NCBI RefSeq assembly: GCF_006716785.1
Contig: NZ_VFPQ01000001.1
Location: forward strand, 496,001-560,000
Source: Thermopolyspora flexuosa
GTDB lineage: Bacteria > Actinomycetota > Actinomycetes > Streptosporangiales > Streptosporangiaceae
Reading direction: 5' to 3'
Length of the DNA stretch: 64,000 bases
The notes under the pieces were generated by a model that saw only the letters and a program-made list of their open reading frames with translations, was not told the origin of the DNA and made no database searches. Below are positions 1-8,394 of this stretch, piece after piece. The stretch's first letter is position 1, and every line of letters begins with the position of its first letter. The translations under genes and the position numbers were made by a program.

Positions 1-668
1 AGCAGGCGGCCGTCGCGCAGCGGCGCGGCCAGCTCGTCGGCGAGCAGCGACAGCTGCCAGGGGTGCGCGGGCAGCAGGGTGTACCCGTCGGGCGCCGCGC
101 CGAGCCGGTCGAGCACCGCGGCGTCGCCCTCCCCGGCGGCGAGATCGTTCCGTACGGCGAGCAGCCGCAGCGGGAACCTGGCGTGCACCTCCGGCGCGTA
201 GCGCAGCCACTCGGCGTCCGTGCCGCCGCGCGCCTTCGGCGACGGGTGGAACGGGTGGCCGAACAGCAGCGCCTGCTCCGAGGCGAGCCAGGGGTCGTCC
301 GGCGGGTCGGCGCCCTCGCGCTCCTTGAGCAGCACGGCGGTGGTCTCCCGGCTCGCGGCGACCTGGGCGGCGAACTCGGCGTTGCCCCCGCCGAGCTCGG
401 CCACGACGAGCCGGGTGAGCAGGTCGGCGCCGAGCGGCCGCCAGGCGCCGTCGCACAGCCACTCGGGTGTGCCCGCGACCCGCACCGCGGTCCCGCCGTG
501 GGTGCGGGCGCGGATCAGCGTGCCGCCGATCTCGCACAGCAGGTACGGCCGGGCGGGCCAGACCCGGCCACGCGGCCCGGCCACCTCCCGGACGCAGCAG
601 CGGAGCAGGGCGGCGAGCGACGCTCGCTCGGCGGCGCAGACGGGCGAATCGAGCACGAGGCTGTCCAT
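1..668 (-). CDS. IucA/IucC family siderophore synthetase, N-terminal part (cut by window edge)
   Basis: The reading frame is open from the ATG at 668 to the window edge and gives about 222 residues. Members of this family are NIS synthetases that adenylate a carboxylate such as citrate and condense it with an amine or alcohol to build a siderophore in the cytoplasm. Visible family marks are GHPFHPSPK near residue 137 and LPAHPWQ near residue 200, both in the nucleotide-binding N-terminal region. GGAGGGG lies about 8 bases before the ATG. It is the third gene of the operon and follows another IucA/IucC gene after 133 bp. The C-terminal half is outside the window. The substrate cannot be read from sequence. 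Confidence 0.9.
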   Translation of the reverse strand, partial: MDSLVLDSPVCAAERASLAALLRCCVREVAGPRGRVWPARPYLLCEIGGTLIRARTHGGTAVRVAGTPEWLCDGAWRPLGADLLTRLVVAELGGGNAEFAAQVAASRETTAVLLKEREGADPPDDPWLASEQALLFGHPFHPSPKARGGTDAEWLRYAPEVHARFPLRLLAVRNDLAAGEGDAAVLDRLGAAPDGYTLLPAHPWQLSLLADELAAPLRDGRL

Positions 669-801
669 AGGTGAAGGCACCCCTCCAAGTAAAGAACGGA
701 TGGCGATCTCGGGGTAGTGCCGCCGGCGACGACGGCCGGGTCGCGGGCAGGGGGCTGTGGCGGCGGGGCCGCGGTGCGGGGGATCCGCGGTACGGCCCGG
801 C

Positions 802-2445
802 TCAGCGGTGGCGGGCGGGCTCGGCCGGTGGGTGGCGCAGGTAGTTGGGGCCGCTCGTGCCGTAGTACTTGTTCACGTCCCGCGCCCCGGTGCGGGCCTT
901 GTCGACGAGCGTGCCCGCGGTCACCATCGACTTGCCGACCAGACGGGCCGCGTCCAGCGTGCGGGCCCGCAGCAGCCGGGCCATCGGGTGCCCGCCGTAC
1001 TCGTCGAGCGCGTCGGCGAGCACCTCGCGCACCAGCCGCACCCCGCGCGCCCCGGCGACGTCGAACGCGATCGCCGCCGCGGCGAGGTGCAGGGTGATGG
1101 TGACGAACACGTCGGCGAGCGCGTGCGGGTCGTCGGTGAGCATGCGCTCGTCCCGGAACTCCGGCACCGGCACGCCCGCCGCGGCGAGCGCGTCCGGGGA
1201 GACGAGCAGGCCGTCGTTGTCCTTGATCAGCAGGCGCAGCGGGCCGCGGCCGAGCACGAGGGCGAGGTTCTGCTGGTGCGCCTCGAGGGCCACGCCGTAC
1301 CGGACGAACAGCCGCACGTTCCAGGTGAGCAGCACGGTGAGGTACTCGCGCAGCAGCGCCATCGCGTCGCCGCCGTGGTACCGGCGGGCCAGCTCGTCGA
1401 TCACCCGCCCCGGGCCGGGCGCGGGGGCGGGCAGCGCGGCCACCGTGACGATCTCGCCGGGCGGGTGCCGCCGCAGCAGCCAGCCGAGGTACTCGTGGCC
1501 GGTGTGCGCGAACGCCTGCTCGTCGGCGAGCTCCACCGGCAGCCGCTCGCGCGCCGCGATCGCGCGGAGCATGCGCTCGGCGGCGGCCCCGTCGTGCAGC
1601 GTGCCCGGCTTGATCGACCGGCGGTTGCGCAGCCCGAGCGTGCTGGTGACCAGCGGCAGCTTCAGGTGGACCGGCGGACCGGCGGACGCGACCACCTCGA
1701 CGGTGCGCATCGACAGCGTGGGCCGCACCGGCAGGTACGGCGTGGCGCCCACGACCACGCCGGGGATCTCGCGCACCGTGCCGGCGGTGAGCGGGTGGAC
1801 CGGGAAGAGCGTGTGCGTGGCGGCGAGCCGCTCGGGCAGGCCCGCGTCGCGGAACGACGGCCACCACGGCTCGGTCTCGGCCCGGCCCGGGCCGCGCACC
1901 ACCCGATCGGCCGGCACCGCGGCCCAGCGCAGCCGGAACGTCGGCGCGAACTCCGGCGCGTACGCGCGCAGCTCGGCCTCGGAGAGCCCGAACCGGCAGC
2001 GCGCGGTCGGGTAGACCGGGTGGTCGAGGAACGCGGCGAGGCTGTCGTACCCGGCGGGCCCGAGCCGCCCCTGGTCGGCGAGGTGGGCGAGCACCCGCTC
2101 CCGGTCCCGGTCGTGCGCCTCGAGCGCGCGCAGCGCCTGGCGGCACTCCTCGGCGAACGCCCCCACCCCGGCCGCGTCCGCCGGGTCGGCGACCGCCTCC
2201 AGCGCCGCCAGCACCTCCGCCAGTCCGGGCGTGTCGGCCGGGTCGACGGCGAAGTCCTGGAACAGGCCGCCCGGCACGAGCCGTACCCGCCGCCCCGAGG
2301 GCAGGGTGAGCGCGACCCCGGTGCGGTCCCGGGACACGCGCCCGGCGAGGTTGCCGTAGTCCTCGCGCAGCAGGGCGTCGAGCACCCGGCGGGCGAGGTA
2401 CGCCTCCCGGCCCGGCAGCGGGGAGCGTTCGTCGGCCGCGGTCAT
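802..2445 (-). CDS. IucA/IucC family siderophore synthetase
   Basis: This 547-residue protein is a complete NIS synthetase of normal length. The fold shows HPLTAGTVR near residue 205, a Lys/Arg-rich active-site stretch (KLPLVTSTLGLRNRR), EAHQQN and LIKDNDG in the palm, and a FhuF-like C-terminal part. The frame is open further upstream, but the ATG at 2445 is chosen because it overlaps the stop of the ATP-grasp gene in an ATGA junction, which implies translational coupling. Together with the partial synthetase downstream it supplies two condensation steps of one siderophore pathway. Iron control is expected from the box at 3623-3641. The product is not identifiable by sequence. Confidence 0.93.
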   Translation of the reverse strand: MTAADERSPLPGREAYLARRVLDALLREDYGNLAGRVSRDRTGVALTLPSGRRVRLVPGGLFQDFAVDPADTPGLAEVLAALEAVADPADAAGVGAFAEECRQALRALEAHDRDRERVLAHLADQGRLGPAGYDSLAAFLDHPVYPTARCRFGLSEAELRAYAPEFAPTFRLRWAAVPADRVVRGPGRAETEPWWPSFRDAGLPERLAATHTLFPVHPLTAGTVREIPGVVVGATPYLPVRPTLSMRTVEVVASAGPPVHLKLPLVTSTLGLRNRRSIKPGTLHDGAAAERMLRAIAARERLPVELADEQAFAHTGHEYLGWLLRRHPPGEIVTVAALPAPAPGPGRVIDELARRYHGGDAMALLREYLTVLLTWNVRLFVRYGVALEAHQQNLALVLGRGPLRLLIKDNDGLLVSPDALAAAGVPVPEFRDERMLTDDPHALADVFVTITLHLAAAAIAFDVAGARGVRLVREVLADALDEYGGHPMARLLRARTLDAARLVGKSMVTAGTLVDKARTGARDVNKYYGTSGPNYLRHPPAEPARHR

Positions 2446-3608
2446 CGCACCACCCACGGATGCTCCCGGCGAAAGCGCGCGATCCGGTCGTCCACCGCGG
2501 CCCGGTCCGGCCCCACGGCCCGGATCACCGCGAGGTAGTCCCGGTTGGTGTGGGTGAGCCGGATCTCGTCGCCCACCGCGCGCAGCGGCCGGTGCCACAG
2601 CCGCACCTCGCCCGGCCACTCGCCCTCCGGCGGCGCCTGCCGTACCGTGCCCTCCCGGTCGGCGACCACGCTGAGCGCGACGCCGTGCCGGGCGGGCCGG
2701 GCGGGCGGCTCCGGGGCGGGCTCGCCCGCGTGCACCCGCAGGATCCACTCGTGCAGCGGCACGCCGAGCACGTCGGCGAGCAGGAAGTCGCAGTTGTCGC
2801 CGATGACCCGGTAGTTCACCTCGATCAGTCGTGGCCCCTCGCCGGTCACGACGTACTCGGTGTGGCAGGCGCCCAGGCCCACCCCGATGGCGTCGAGGGC
2901 GCGCAGCACGTGCCCGACCTCCGGGTCGCCGGGCTCCCGCGGGTCCCAGTCGAGCCGCTCCTCGACGAAGTACGGCGGCGCGCCGAGCCGCGTGGCGAAG
3001 CCGCCGAGCACGTGCCGGGTGCGCCCGTCGCCGAGGGTCTCCAACGTGCGCAGCGGGCCGTCGAGGTACTCCTCGGCCACGAGCACGGCGCCCGGCCGCC
3101 GGGTCCAGATGTCCGTGGCGACCCGGATCAGCTCGGCCTTGTCCCGGCAGAGCACCACGTCCTCGCTCGCCACCCCCTCGCGGGGCTTCACCACCACCGG
3201 GTACGGCAGGCCGTCCGGCGGCGGCGCGTGCGGGCGCAGCCGTACCGAGCGGACCGTCTCGACCCCGGCGGCGGCGAGCGCGCGGCGCATGAGCGCCTTG
3301 TTCTTCGCGGTGAGGCAGGCCCGCCAGTCCTTGGCGGGCAGGCCGAAGTAGGCGGCGGCGAGCGCGGTCGCCGCCTGCAGGTGGTCGGAGTTCGAGAAGA
3401 CTACGTCCGGGGCGTGGTGGGCCGCGATCGTCTCGATCACGGCGGCCGCGTCCCGCACGTCGGTCTCGATCACCTCGGCGGGGCCGTCGGCGTAGTCGCC
3501 GGGCCGGTCGGTGAGGAGCGTCACGTCCCAGCCCAGCGCCGCGGCGGCGGGCAGGAAGCCGGCGGTGACCGAGTCGGTCGGGTTGAGCGTGGTGAGGTAC
3601 AGCCGCAC
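2442..3608 (-). CDS. ATP-grasp ligase of the siderophore operon
   Basis: The 388-residue protein has an N-terminal Rossmann-like pre-ATP-grasp domain (about 1-100), a central ATP-grasp with PVVVKPREG near residue 130, and the metal-binding IEVNYR segment near residue 255. Family members couple a carboxylate to an amine through an acyl phosphate. Being first gene of an operon with two IucA/IucC synthetases suggests that it makes or attaches an amino acid unit of the siderophore; this is inference. The start is GTG 3608, with GGGGG just upstream and the iron box ending 15 bases from the start. The stop overlaps the next start by four bases. Confidence 0.88.
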   Translation of the reverse strand: MRLYLTTLNPTDSVTAGFLPAAAALGWDVTLLTDRPGDYADGPAEVIETDVRDAAAVIETIAAHHAPDVVFSNSDHLQAATALAAAYFGLPAKDWRACLTAKNKALMRRALAAAGVETVRSVRLRPHAPPPDGLPYPVVVKPREGVASEDVVLCRDKAELIRVATDIWTRRPGAVLVAEEYLDGPLRTLETLGDGRTRHVLGGFATRLGAPPYFVEERLDWDPREPGDPEVGHVLRALDAIGVGLGACHTEYVVTGEGPRLIEVNYRVIGDNCDFLLADVLGVPLHEWILRVHAGEPAPEPPARPARHGVALSVVADREGTVRQAPPEGEWPGEVRLWHRPLRAVGDEIRLTHTNRDYLAVIRAVGPDRAAVDDRIARFRREHPWVVR

Positions 3609-3622
3609 GCTGGGCCCCCAAT

Positions 3623-3641
3623 GCAGGTAAGGCTAACCTAA
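3623..3641. promoter_or_regulatory. Iron box (DmdR1/IdeR operator)
   Basis: The 19 bases match the actinobacterial iron-box palindrome (TTAGGTTAGSCTAACCTAA) at 16 positions, with the right half perfect. It lies 14 bases before the GTG of the ATP-grasp gene, so an Fe2+-loaded DtxR-family repressor should silence the siderophore operon when iron is plentiful. The nudC promoter lies on its other side and could be touched too, though nothing shows that. Confidence 0.85.
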
Positions 3642-3722
3642 CCCGCTGCATCCTAACCCGAATCCAAGATCAAACGGTGGGCCGACATCGCAAGTCGCCG
3701 CGGGGTGCGCCAAGATGGGCGC

Positions 3723-4625
3723 GTGGAGGACAGGGAGGGACTGCTGGGGCCGCTGCTGCTCTCGCGCGGCACCGTCAACCGCTCGGCCGCGCTGCGGCAG
3801 AACGGCGAATGGTTGGAACGTGCCTGGGCCGACGAGCGCACCCGGGTGCTGCTCGTCGCCGACGGCCGCGCGCCGGTGCGCCACGAGGGGGAGGCCGCCT
3901 CGCTCGTGCTGGTGCCGCCCTCCCAGGCCCCGGACGGGGACCGCTACCTGCTCGGCGTGGACGAGGACGGCACGGCCTACTTCGCGGTGCCCGCCAAGGC
4001 GCCGGAGGGCGAGCGCTGGGAGGGCCTGCGCCGCGCGGGCGCGCTGCTCGGCGACCGGGACGCCGGGCTGCTGGTGACCGCGGTCGCGCTGGAGGCGTGG
4101 CACGCCACCCACGGGCACTGCCCGCGGTGCGGCGCCCGCACCGAGATCGCGGCCGGCGGGTACATGCGGGTCTGCCCGGAGGACGGCAGCCAGCACTTCC
4201 CGCGCGTCGACCCCGCGGTGATCATGCTGGTGCACCAGGGCGACCGGTGCCTGCTCGCCCGCGGGCCGCAGTGGCCGGAGAACCGGTTCTCCGTGCTCGC
4301 CGGGTTCGTCGAGCCCGGCGAGTCGCTGGAGCAGGCGGTGGTACGCGAGGTCGCCGAGGAGGTCGGGGTGACGGTGACCGCGCCGCGCTACATGGGCAGC
4401 CAGCCGTGGCCGTTCCCGCGCAGCCTCATGCTCGGCTTCTTCGCCCGCGCGGTCTCGGCGGAGCTGCACCCCGACCCGGCGGAGATCGCCGAGGCGCGCT
4501 GGCTCACCCGGTCCGAGCTGCGCGAGGCGGTGGAGTCCGGCGAGCTGCTGCTGCCCGGTCAGGTCTCGATCGCGCGGCGGCTGATCGAGACCTGGTACGG
4601 CGGGCACCTGCCGGGCGAGTGGTGA
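3723..4625 (+). CDS. nudC: NAD(+) diphosphatase / NADH pyrophosphatase, Nudix family
   Basis: The enzyme hydrolyses NAD(H) to NMN(H) and AMP and can remove NAD caps from RNA. The Nudix box is canonical (GFVEPGESLE through REVAEEVG near residue 200), and SQPWPFPRS just after it is the signature separating NudC from other Nudix proteins. The zinc ribbon has Cys133, Cys136 and Cys151, but the fourth ligand position is Asp (CPED). GTG 3723 is chosen because CAAGAT ends six bases before it, fitting a leaderless promoter; GTG 3705 is an in-frame alternative adding six residues. A GC-rich inverted repeat (4630-4648) follows the stop. Linkage to mrx1 and uvrD2 is conserved in actinobacteria. Confidence 0.9.
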   Translation: MEDREGLLGPLLLSRGTVNRSAALRQNGEWLERAWADERTRVLLVADGRAPVRHEGEAASLVLVPPSQAPDGDRYLLGVDEDGTAYFAVPAKAPEGERWEGLRRAGALLGDRDAGLLVTAVALEAWHATHGHCPRCGARTEIAAGGYMRVCPEDGSQHFPRVDPAVIMLVHQGDRCLLARGPQWPENRFSVLAGFVEPGESLEQAVVREVAEEVGVTVTAPRYMGSQPWPFPRSLMLGFFARAVSAELHPDPAEIAEARWLTRSELREAVESGELLLPGQVSIARRLIETWYGGHLPGEW

Positions 4626-4691
4626 CGGCGGCCGGTGGCGCGCCGGCCGGTGAGGTCGACGCGCCGCTCGTCGCCGTGGGCGGCCGGTGGG

Positions 4692-4943
4692 TCAGCCCGA
4701 GACCGCCTGGCCGTTCAGCCGGGCCTTGATCTCGATGACCGACGGGTTCGTCGCGGCCGTGCCGTCCGGGAACACCACGGTGGGCACCACGCGGTTGCCG
4801 TTGTTCACGCTCATCACGAACTCGGCGGCATCCGGGTTCTGCTCCACGTCGATCTCGCGGAAGCTGATCCCCTCCCGGGTGAGCTGGCTCTTCAGCCGCT
4901 TGCAGGGGCCGCACCAGCTGGTGGTGTACACCGTGAGCGTCAT
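4692..4943 (-). CDS. mrx1: Mycoredoxin (glutaredoxin-like, mycothiol-dependent)
   Basis: This 83-residue thioredoxin-fold protein carries the active site WCGPC at residues 10-14, the cis-proline segment VVPTVVF and the TNPS stretch typical of Mrx1. Family members reduce protein-mycothiol mixed disulfides in the cytosol. M. tuberculosis Mrx1 has CGYC; the CGPC form here is the only clear difference. The frame is open upstream to 5063, but ATG 4943 with AAAGGGA before it gives the normal size. It is convergent with nudC. Confidence 0.9.
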   Translation of the reverse strand: MTLTVYTTSWCGPCKRLKSQLTREGISFREIDVEQNPDAAEFVMSVNNGNRVVPTVVFPDGTAATNPSVIEIKARLNGQAVSG

Positions 4944-5110
4944 GAGGACCGAATCCCTTTCACGTCCCTTTTGCCTGCTTTGGCGATCGGTGGCAACACC
5001 CGGGACGTGCCGGATGTTCCCGCGACCGCCCACCGCCCGGCTCCGGGCCGGTGCGCGGCACACAGTGTCCGGGCAAGAGGGCGCGGTGGAGCGTCAGGAC
5101 ACGGCGGGCG

Positions 5111-6109
5111 TCACAGGCCCGCGCTCGGCAGCGGGCCGAGCCGGGCGGCGAGCCAGGCCTGGATGCCCTCGGCGACGCCCGGCTGCCGGTACAGCGCGGT
5201 GCTGTGCGCGGAGCCCGGCAGCACCCGGACGGTCATCGGCACCCCGGCCTTGTTGAGCTGCTCCTTCAGCAGCCTGCTGTGGTACGGCGGCACGAACTCG
5301 TCCTGCGAGTGCAGGGTGAGCATCGGCGCGTCGCCCGGGCCGGCGTGCCAGGGCACCTCCATGCTGCGCCACACCTTCTCGCACCGCAGGCGGGTGGGCA
5401 GGCAGTTGCCCGCGAGCGCCACCGCGGCGCGGCGCAGCCGCTGCTGCGCGGCGGTGCCGCCCTCGTCGCCGTCGACGAACGCGGTCATCGGGGAGATCAC
5501 CGGCGAGACGCCCACCACGGCCTTGAGCCCGGGCTGGCCGTTGCGGTAGGTGCCTGCGGCGGCGGCGAGGTGGCCGCCCGCGGAGAACCCGATGATCGCG
5601 TACCGGTTGCGGTCGAACCCGAACAGCTTCGCGTACCGCCGCGCGGTCTGGATCGCGCTCAGCGTGTCGTACCGCTGCGCGGGCCAGGGCGCGTCCTGGG
5701 AGAGGCGGTAGTTGAGGTTGAAGACCGTGTACCCCTGCTCGACGTACGCGCGCACGATCGAGGCCATGCCGCGCTTGTCGCCGCTGTTCCACCAGCCGCC
5801 GTGGATGACGAACACGCCGGGGCGGGCCAGCCCGTCCTCGCGGTACCAGACGTCCATGCGCTGCCGGACGTGCCGGCCGTACCGGACGGTGCGCACCGCG
5901 ACGCCCGGCGGGACCTCGGTCATGGTCGCCGTCGGCTCCGGGGTCCGCTCCGCCTTGGCGGTCGCGCTGGCGGAGGGGGAGGCGGACGGACTCGGCTGCG
6001 CGTGCGCGGGCACGAGCGAGCCCGAGAGCAAGACGGCGGCAAGCGCCAGGGAACCCACAGTCACCGCTGAGCGCACGAGTCCGTTTCCCTTCCCCGAGCT
6101 ACCTTCCAT
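5111..6109 (-). CDS. Secreted alpha/beta hydrolase (esterase-like)
   Basis: The 332-residue protein starts with a basic segment and a hydrophobic stretch ending in VPAHA, a likely signal-peptidase I site near residue 37. A Pro/Ser/Thr-rich linker follows. The hydrolase domain has the oxyanion motif HGGWW, the nucleophile elbow GFSAGG, and a late Asp (SQDEF) and His (SAHST), so the triad is complete. The family includes BD-FAE-like and carboxylesterases; the substrate is unknown. It sits between mrx1 and uvrD2, an insertion relative to the mycobacterial order. ATG 6109 is used; no good ribosome-binding site is visible. Confidence 0.85.
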   Translation of the reverse strand: MEGSSGKGNGLVRSAVTVGSLALAAVLLSGSLVPAHAQPSPSASPSASATAKAERTPEPTATMTEVPPGVAVRTVRYGRHVRQRMDVWYREDGLARPGVFVIHGGWWNSGDKRGMASIVRAYVEQGYTVFNLNYRLSQDAPWPAQRYDTLSAIQTARRYAKLFGFDRNRYAIIGFSAGGHLAAAAGTYRNGQPGLKAVVGVSPVISPMTAFVDGDEGGTAAQQRLRRAAVALAGNCLPTRLRCEKVWRSMEVPWHAGPGDAPMLTLHSQDEFVPPYHSRLLKEQLNKAGVPMTVRVLPGSAHSTALYRQPGVAEGIQAWLAARLGPLPSAGL

Positions 6110-6120
6110 CCCAATTGTGG

Positions 6121-6184
6121 CGGAACCTTGATCGTTCCGGGTAACCGCAGCGGGCCGTTTCTTTACTTGCGAATGACGTTCGCA
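6121..6184. promoter_or_regulatory. Two inverted repeats between the divergent hydrolase and uvrD2
   Basis: CGGAAC and GTTCCG face each other across seven bases at 6121-6139, and TGCGAA and TTCGCA across five bases at 6168-6184. Neither fits the actinobacterial LexA box, which has a four-base spacer. They may be regulator sites for either gene, or the first may be an RNA hairpin in the hydrolase leader. No regulator can be assigned. Confidence 0.4.
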
Positions 6185-6245
6185 TGACCCGTTGCTGGAA
6201 GGATGATGCCAGCACCCCGCCCCCGGCGCACGTTTGGAGACCTGA

Positions 6246-8366
6246 TTGGAACCCGAGGACGTACTGACCGGTCTCGACCCCGAGCAGCGTGAGGTCGCCC
6301 TCGCGGTGCGCGGCCCGGTGTGCGTGCTCGCCGGGGCCGGCACGGGCAAGACCCGCGCGATCACGCACCGCATCGCGTACGCCGTGCTGAGCGGCGTCGT
6401 CGACGCGCGCAACGTGCTCGCGGTTACCTTCACCACGCGCGCCGCCGGGGAGCTGCGCCGGCGGCTGCAGGCGCTCGGCGCGCCCGGGGTGCAGGCGCGC
6501 ACCTTCCACGCCGCCGCGCTGCGCCAGCTCCACTACTTCTGGCCGAAGGTGATCGGCGGCGAGCCCCCGCGGGTGGTCGAGTCGAAGCTGCCGCTGCTCA
6601 CCGAGGCGTACCGCACGCTGCGGCGCGCCGTGGACCGGACCGAGCTGCGCGACGTCGCCGCCGAGATCGAGTGGGCGAAGGTGCTGCAGGTCGGCCCCGA
6701 GGAGTACGCCGACGCGGCGGCGAAGGCGGGCCGCGCCACCTCCGTCCCGGCCGAGGAGATCGCCCGGCTGTACCAGGCGTACGAGCTGCTGCGCCGGGAG
6801 CGGCACCTGGTCGACTTCGAGACCATCCTCGAGCTCATGGCCGCGGTGATGACCGAGCACCCCGAGGTCGCCGCGCAGGTCCGCGCCCAGTACCGGTACT
6901 TCGTCGTCGACGAGTACCAGGACGTCAACCCGCTGCAGAAGCTGCTGCTCGACACCTGGCTCGGCGGCCGCGACGACCTGTGCGTGGTCGGCGACCCGAA
7001 CCAGACCATCTACTCGTTCACCGGGGCCACGCCGCAGTACCTGACGAACTTCACCGTGGAGTTCCCGGACGCGAGGGTGCTGCACCTGGTGCGGGACTAC
7101 CGGTCCACGCCGCAGGTGGTGACGCTCGCCAACCGGGTGATGACCGGCTCCCGGAGTGCGCGCCGGCTGCGGCTGGTGGCGCAGCGCCCGGACGGGCCCG
7201 AGCCGGTGTTCGCCGAGTACGACGACGAGCCCGCCGAGGCCGAGGGGGTGGCCCGCGGCATCCGCGAGCTGCTCGCCGCGGGCGTGCCCGCCCGCGAGAT
7301 CGCCGTGCTGTTCCGGGTGAACGCCCAGTCCGAGACGTACGAGCAGGCGCTCGCCGAGGCGGGCGTCCCGTACGTGCTGCACGGCGCCGAGCGGTTCTTC
7401 GAGCGGCCCGAGGTACGGCGGGCCGTGGTGCTGCTGCGCGGCGCCGCCCGGTCCGCCGGGGCCGCCGATCCGCTCGTCCCGGCGGTGCGCGACGTGCTCG
7501 TCGGCGCCGGGCTCACCCCCGAGCCGCCCGCGGGCGGGCAGGCCCGGGAGCGCTGGGAGTCGCTCAAGGCCCTCGCCGACCTCGCCGAGCAGTACGCGGC
7601 GCAGGCCGGGGACGCGGCCGACCTGGCCGGGTTCGTCGCCGAGCTGGAGCGGCGGGCCGCCGAGCAGCACGCGCCGCAGGTGGAGGGCGTGACGCTCGCC
7701 TCGCTGCACGCCGCCAAGGGCCTGGAGTGGGACGCGGTGTTCCTCGTCGGCCTCACCGACGGCACGCTGCCGATCACCTACGCCACCACGCCCGAGCAGG
7801 TGGAGGAGGAGCGCCGCCTGCTGTACGTCGGCATCACCCGGGCCCGCGAGCACCTGCACCTGTCCTGGGCGCTGGCCCGCTCGCCGGGCGGCCGCCGGGT
7901 GCGGCGCCCGTCCCGGTTCCTCGACGGCCTCGTCCCGGCCACCGCCGGCCGCGGCACGGCCCCGGCGTGGCAGCGCCACGACGACGGGCCGCGCCCCGCG
8001 CGGCGGCGCCGTACGCTCGCCCTCCCCGTCACCTGCCGGGTCTGCGGGGCCACGCTCGTCGGCGGCCCGCAGCAGAAGCTCGGCCGGTGCGCCGACTGCC
8101 CCGCGCCGTACGACGAGGAGCTGCTCGAGCGGCTGCGCGCCTGGCGCGCCGCCGAGGCGGCCCGCGCGAAGGTGCCCGCGTTCGTCGTGTTCACCGACGT
8201 CACCCTGCAGTCGATCGCGGAGCGGGTGCCGACCACCGAGCAGGAGCTCCTCGCCATCACCGGTATGGGTAAGGTCAAGGTCGACCGGTACGGCGCGGCG
8301 GTGCTCGCCATCTGCCGCGGCGCCGAGCCCGACGAGCTCGCCGATCTCGACGGGGCCGCCGGGTGA
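6246..8366 (+). CDS. uvrD2: ATP-dependent DNA helicase UvrD2 with HRDC domain
   Basis: The 706-residue protein is a superfamily 1A 3'-5' helicase. It shows Walker A AGAGTGKT near residue 30, motif II VVDEYQD, motif III GDPNQTIYSF, the motif V region LHAAKGLEWDAV and motif VI YVGITRARE. After the motor come a four-cysteine knuckle (CRVCG and CADC, about 600-620) and a C-terminal HRDC domain, the arrangement known from mycobacterial UvrD2. The start is TTG 6246, with GGAG seven bases upstream. The helicase is thought to act in DNA repair or replication. tesB follows after 28 bp and may be cotranscribed. Confidence 0.93.
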   Translation: MEPEDVLTGLDPEQREVALAVRGPVCVLAGAGTGKTRAITHRIAYAVLSGVVDARNVLAVTFTTRAAGELRRRLQALGAPGVQARTFHAAALRQLHYFWPKVIGGEPPRVVESKLPLLTEAYRTLRRAVDRTELRDVAAEIEWAKVLQVGPEEYADAAAKAGRATSVPAEEIARLYQAYELLRRERHLVDFETILELMAAVMTEHPEVAAQVRAQYRYFVVDEYQDVNPLQKLLLDTWLGGRDDLCVVGDPNQTIYSFTGATPQYLTNFTVEFPDARVLHLVRDYRSTPQVVTLANRVMTGSRSARRLRLVAQRPDGPEPVFAEYDDEPAEAEGVARGIRELLAAGVPAREIAVLFRVNAQSETYEQALAEAGVPYVLHGAERFFERPEVRRAVVLLRGAARSAGAADPLVPAVRDVLVGAGLTPEPPAGGQARERWESLKALADLAEQYAAQAGDAADLAGFVAELERRAAEQHAPQVEGVTLASLHAAKGLEWDAVFLVGLTDGTLPITYATTPEQVEEERRLLYVGITRAREHLHLSWALARSPGGRRVRRPSRFLDGLVPATAGRGTAPAWQRHDDGPRPARRRRTLALPVTCRVCGATLVGGPQQKLGRCADCPAPYDEELLERLRAWRAAEAARAKVPAFVVFTDVTLQSIAERVPTTEQELLAITGMGKVKVDRYGAAVLAICRGAEPDELADLDGAAG

Positions 8367-8394
8367 CCGGCGGCCGACTGACTGGGGGAGTCCG

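Noticed and set aside
757-2538. Very long open frames opposite the siderophore genes, and similar ones across the window
   Set aside because: In DNA with such GC-rich third positions, antisense frames stay open by chance. Their products are Arg/Pro/Ala-rich without family motifs, while the opposite strand has clear homologues and start signals.
6121-6139. SOS (LexA) box upstream of uvrD2
   Set aside because: The arms are GGAAC/GTTCC with a seven-base spacer; the actinobacterial LexA site has CGAAC/GTTCG with four.
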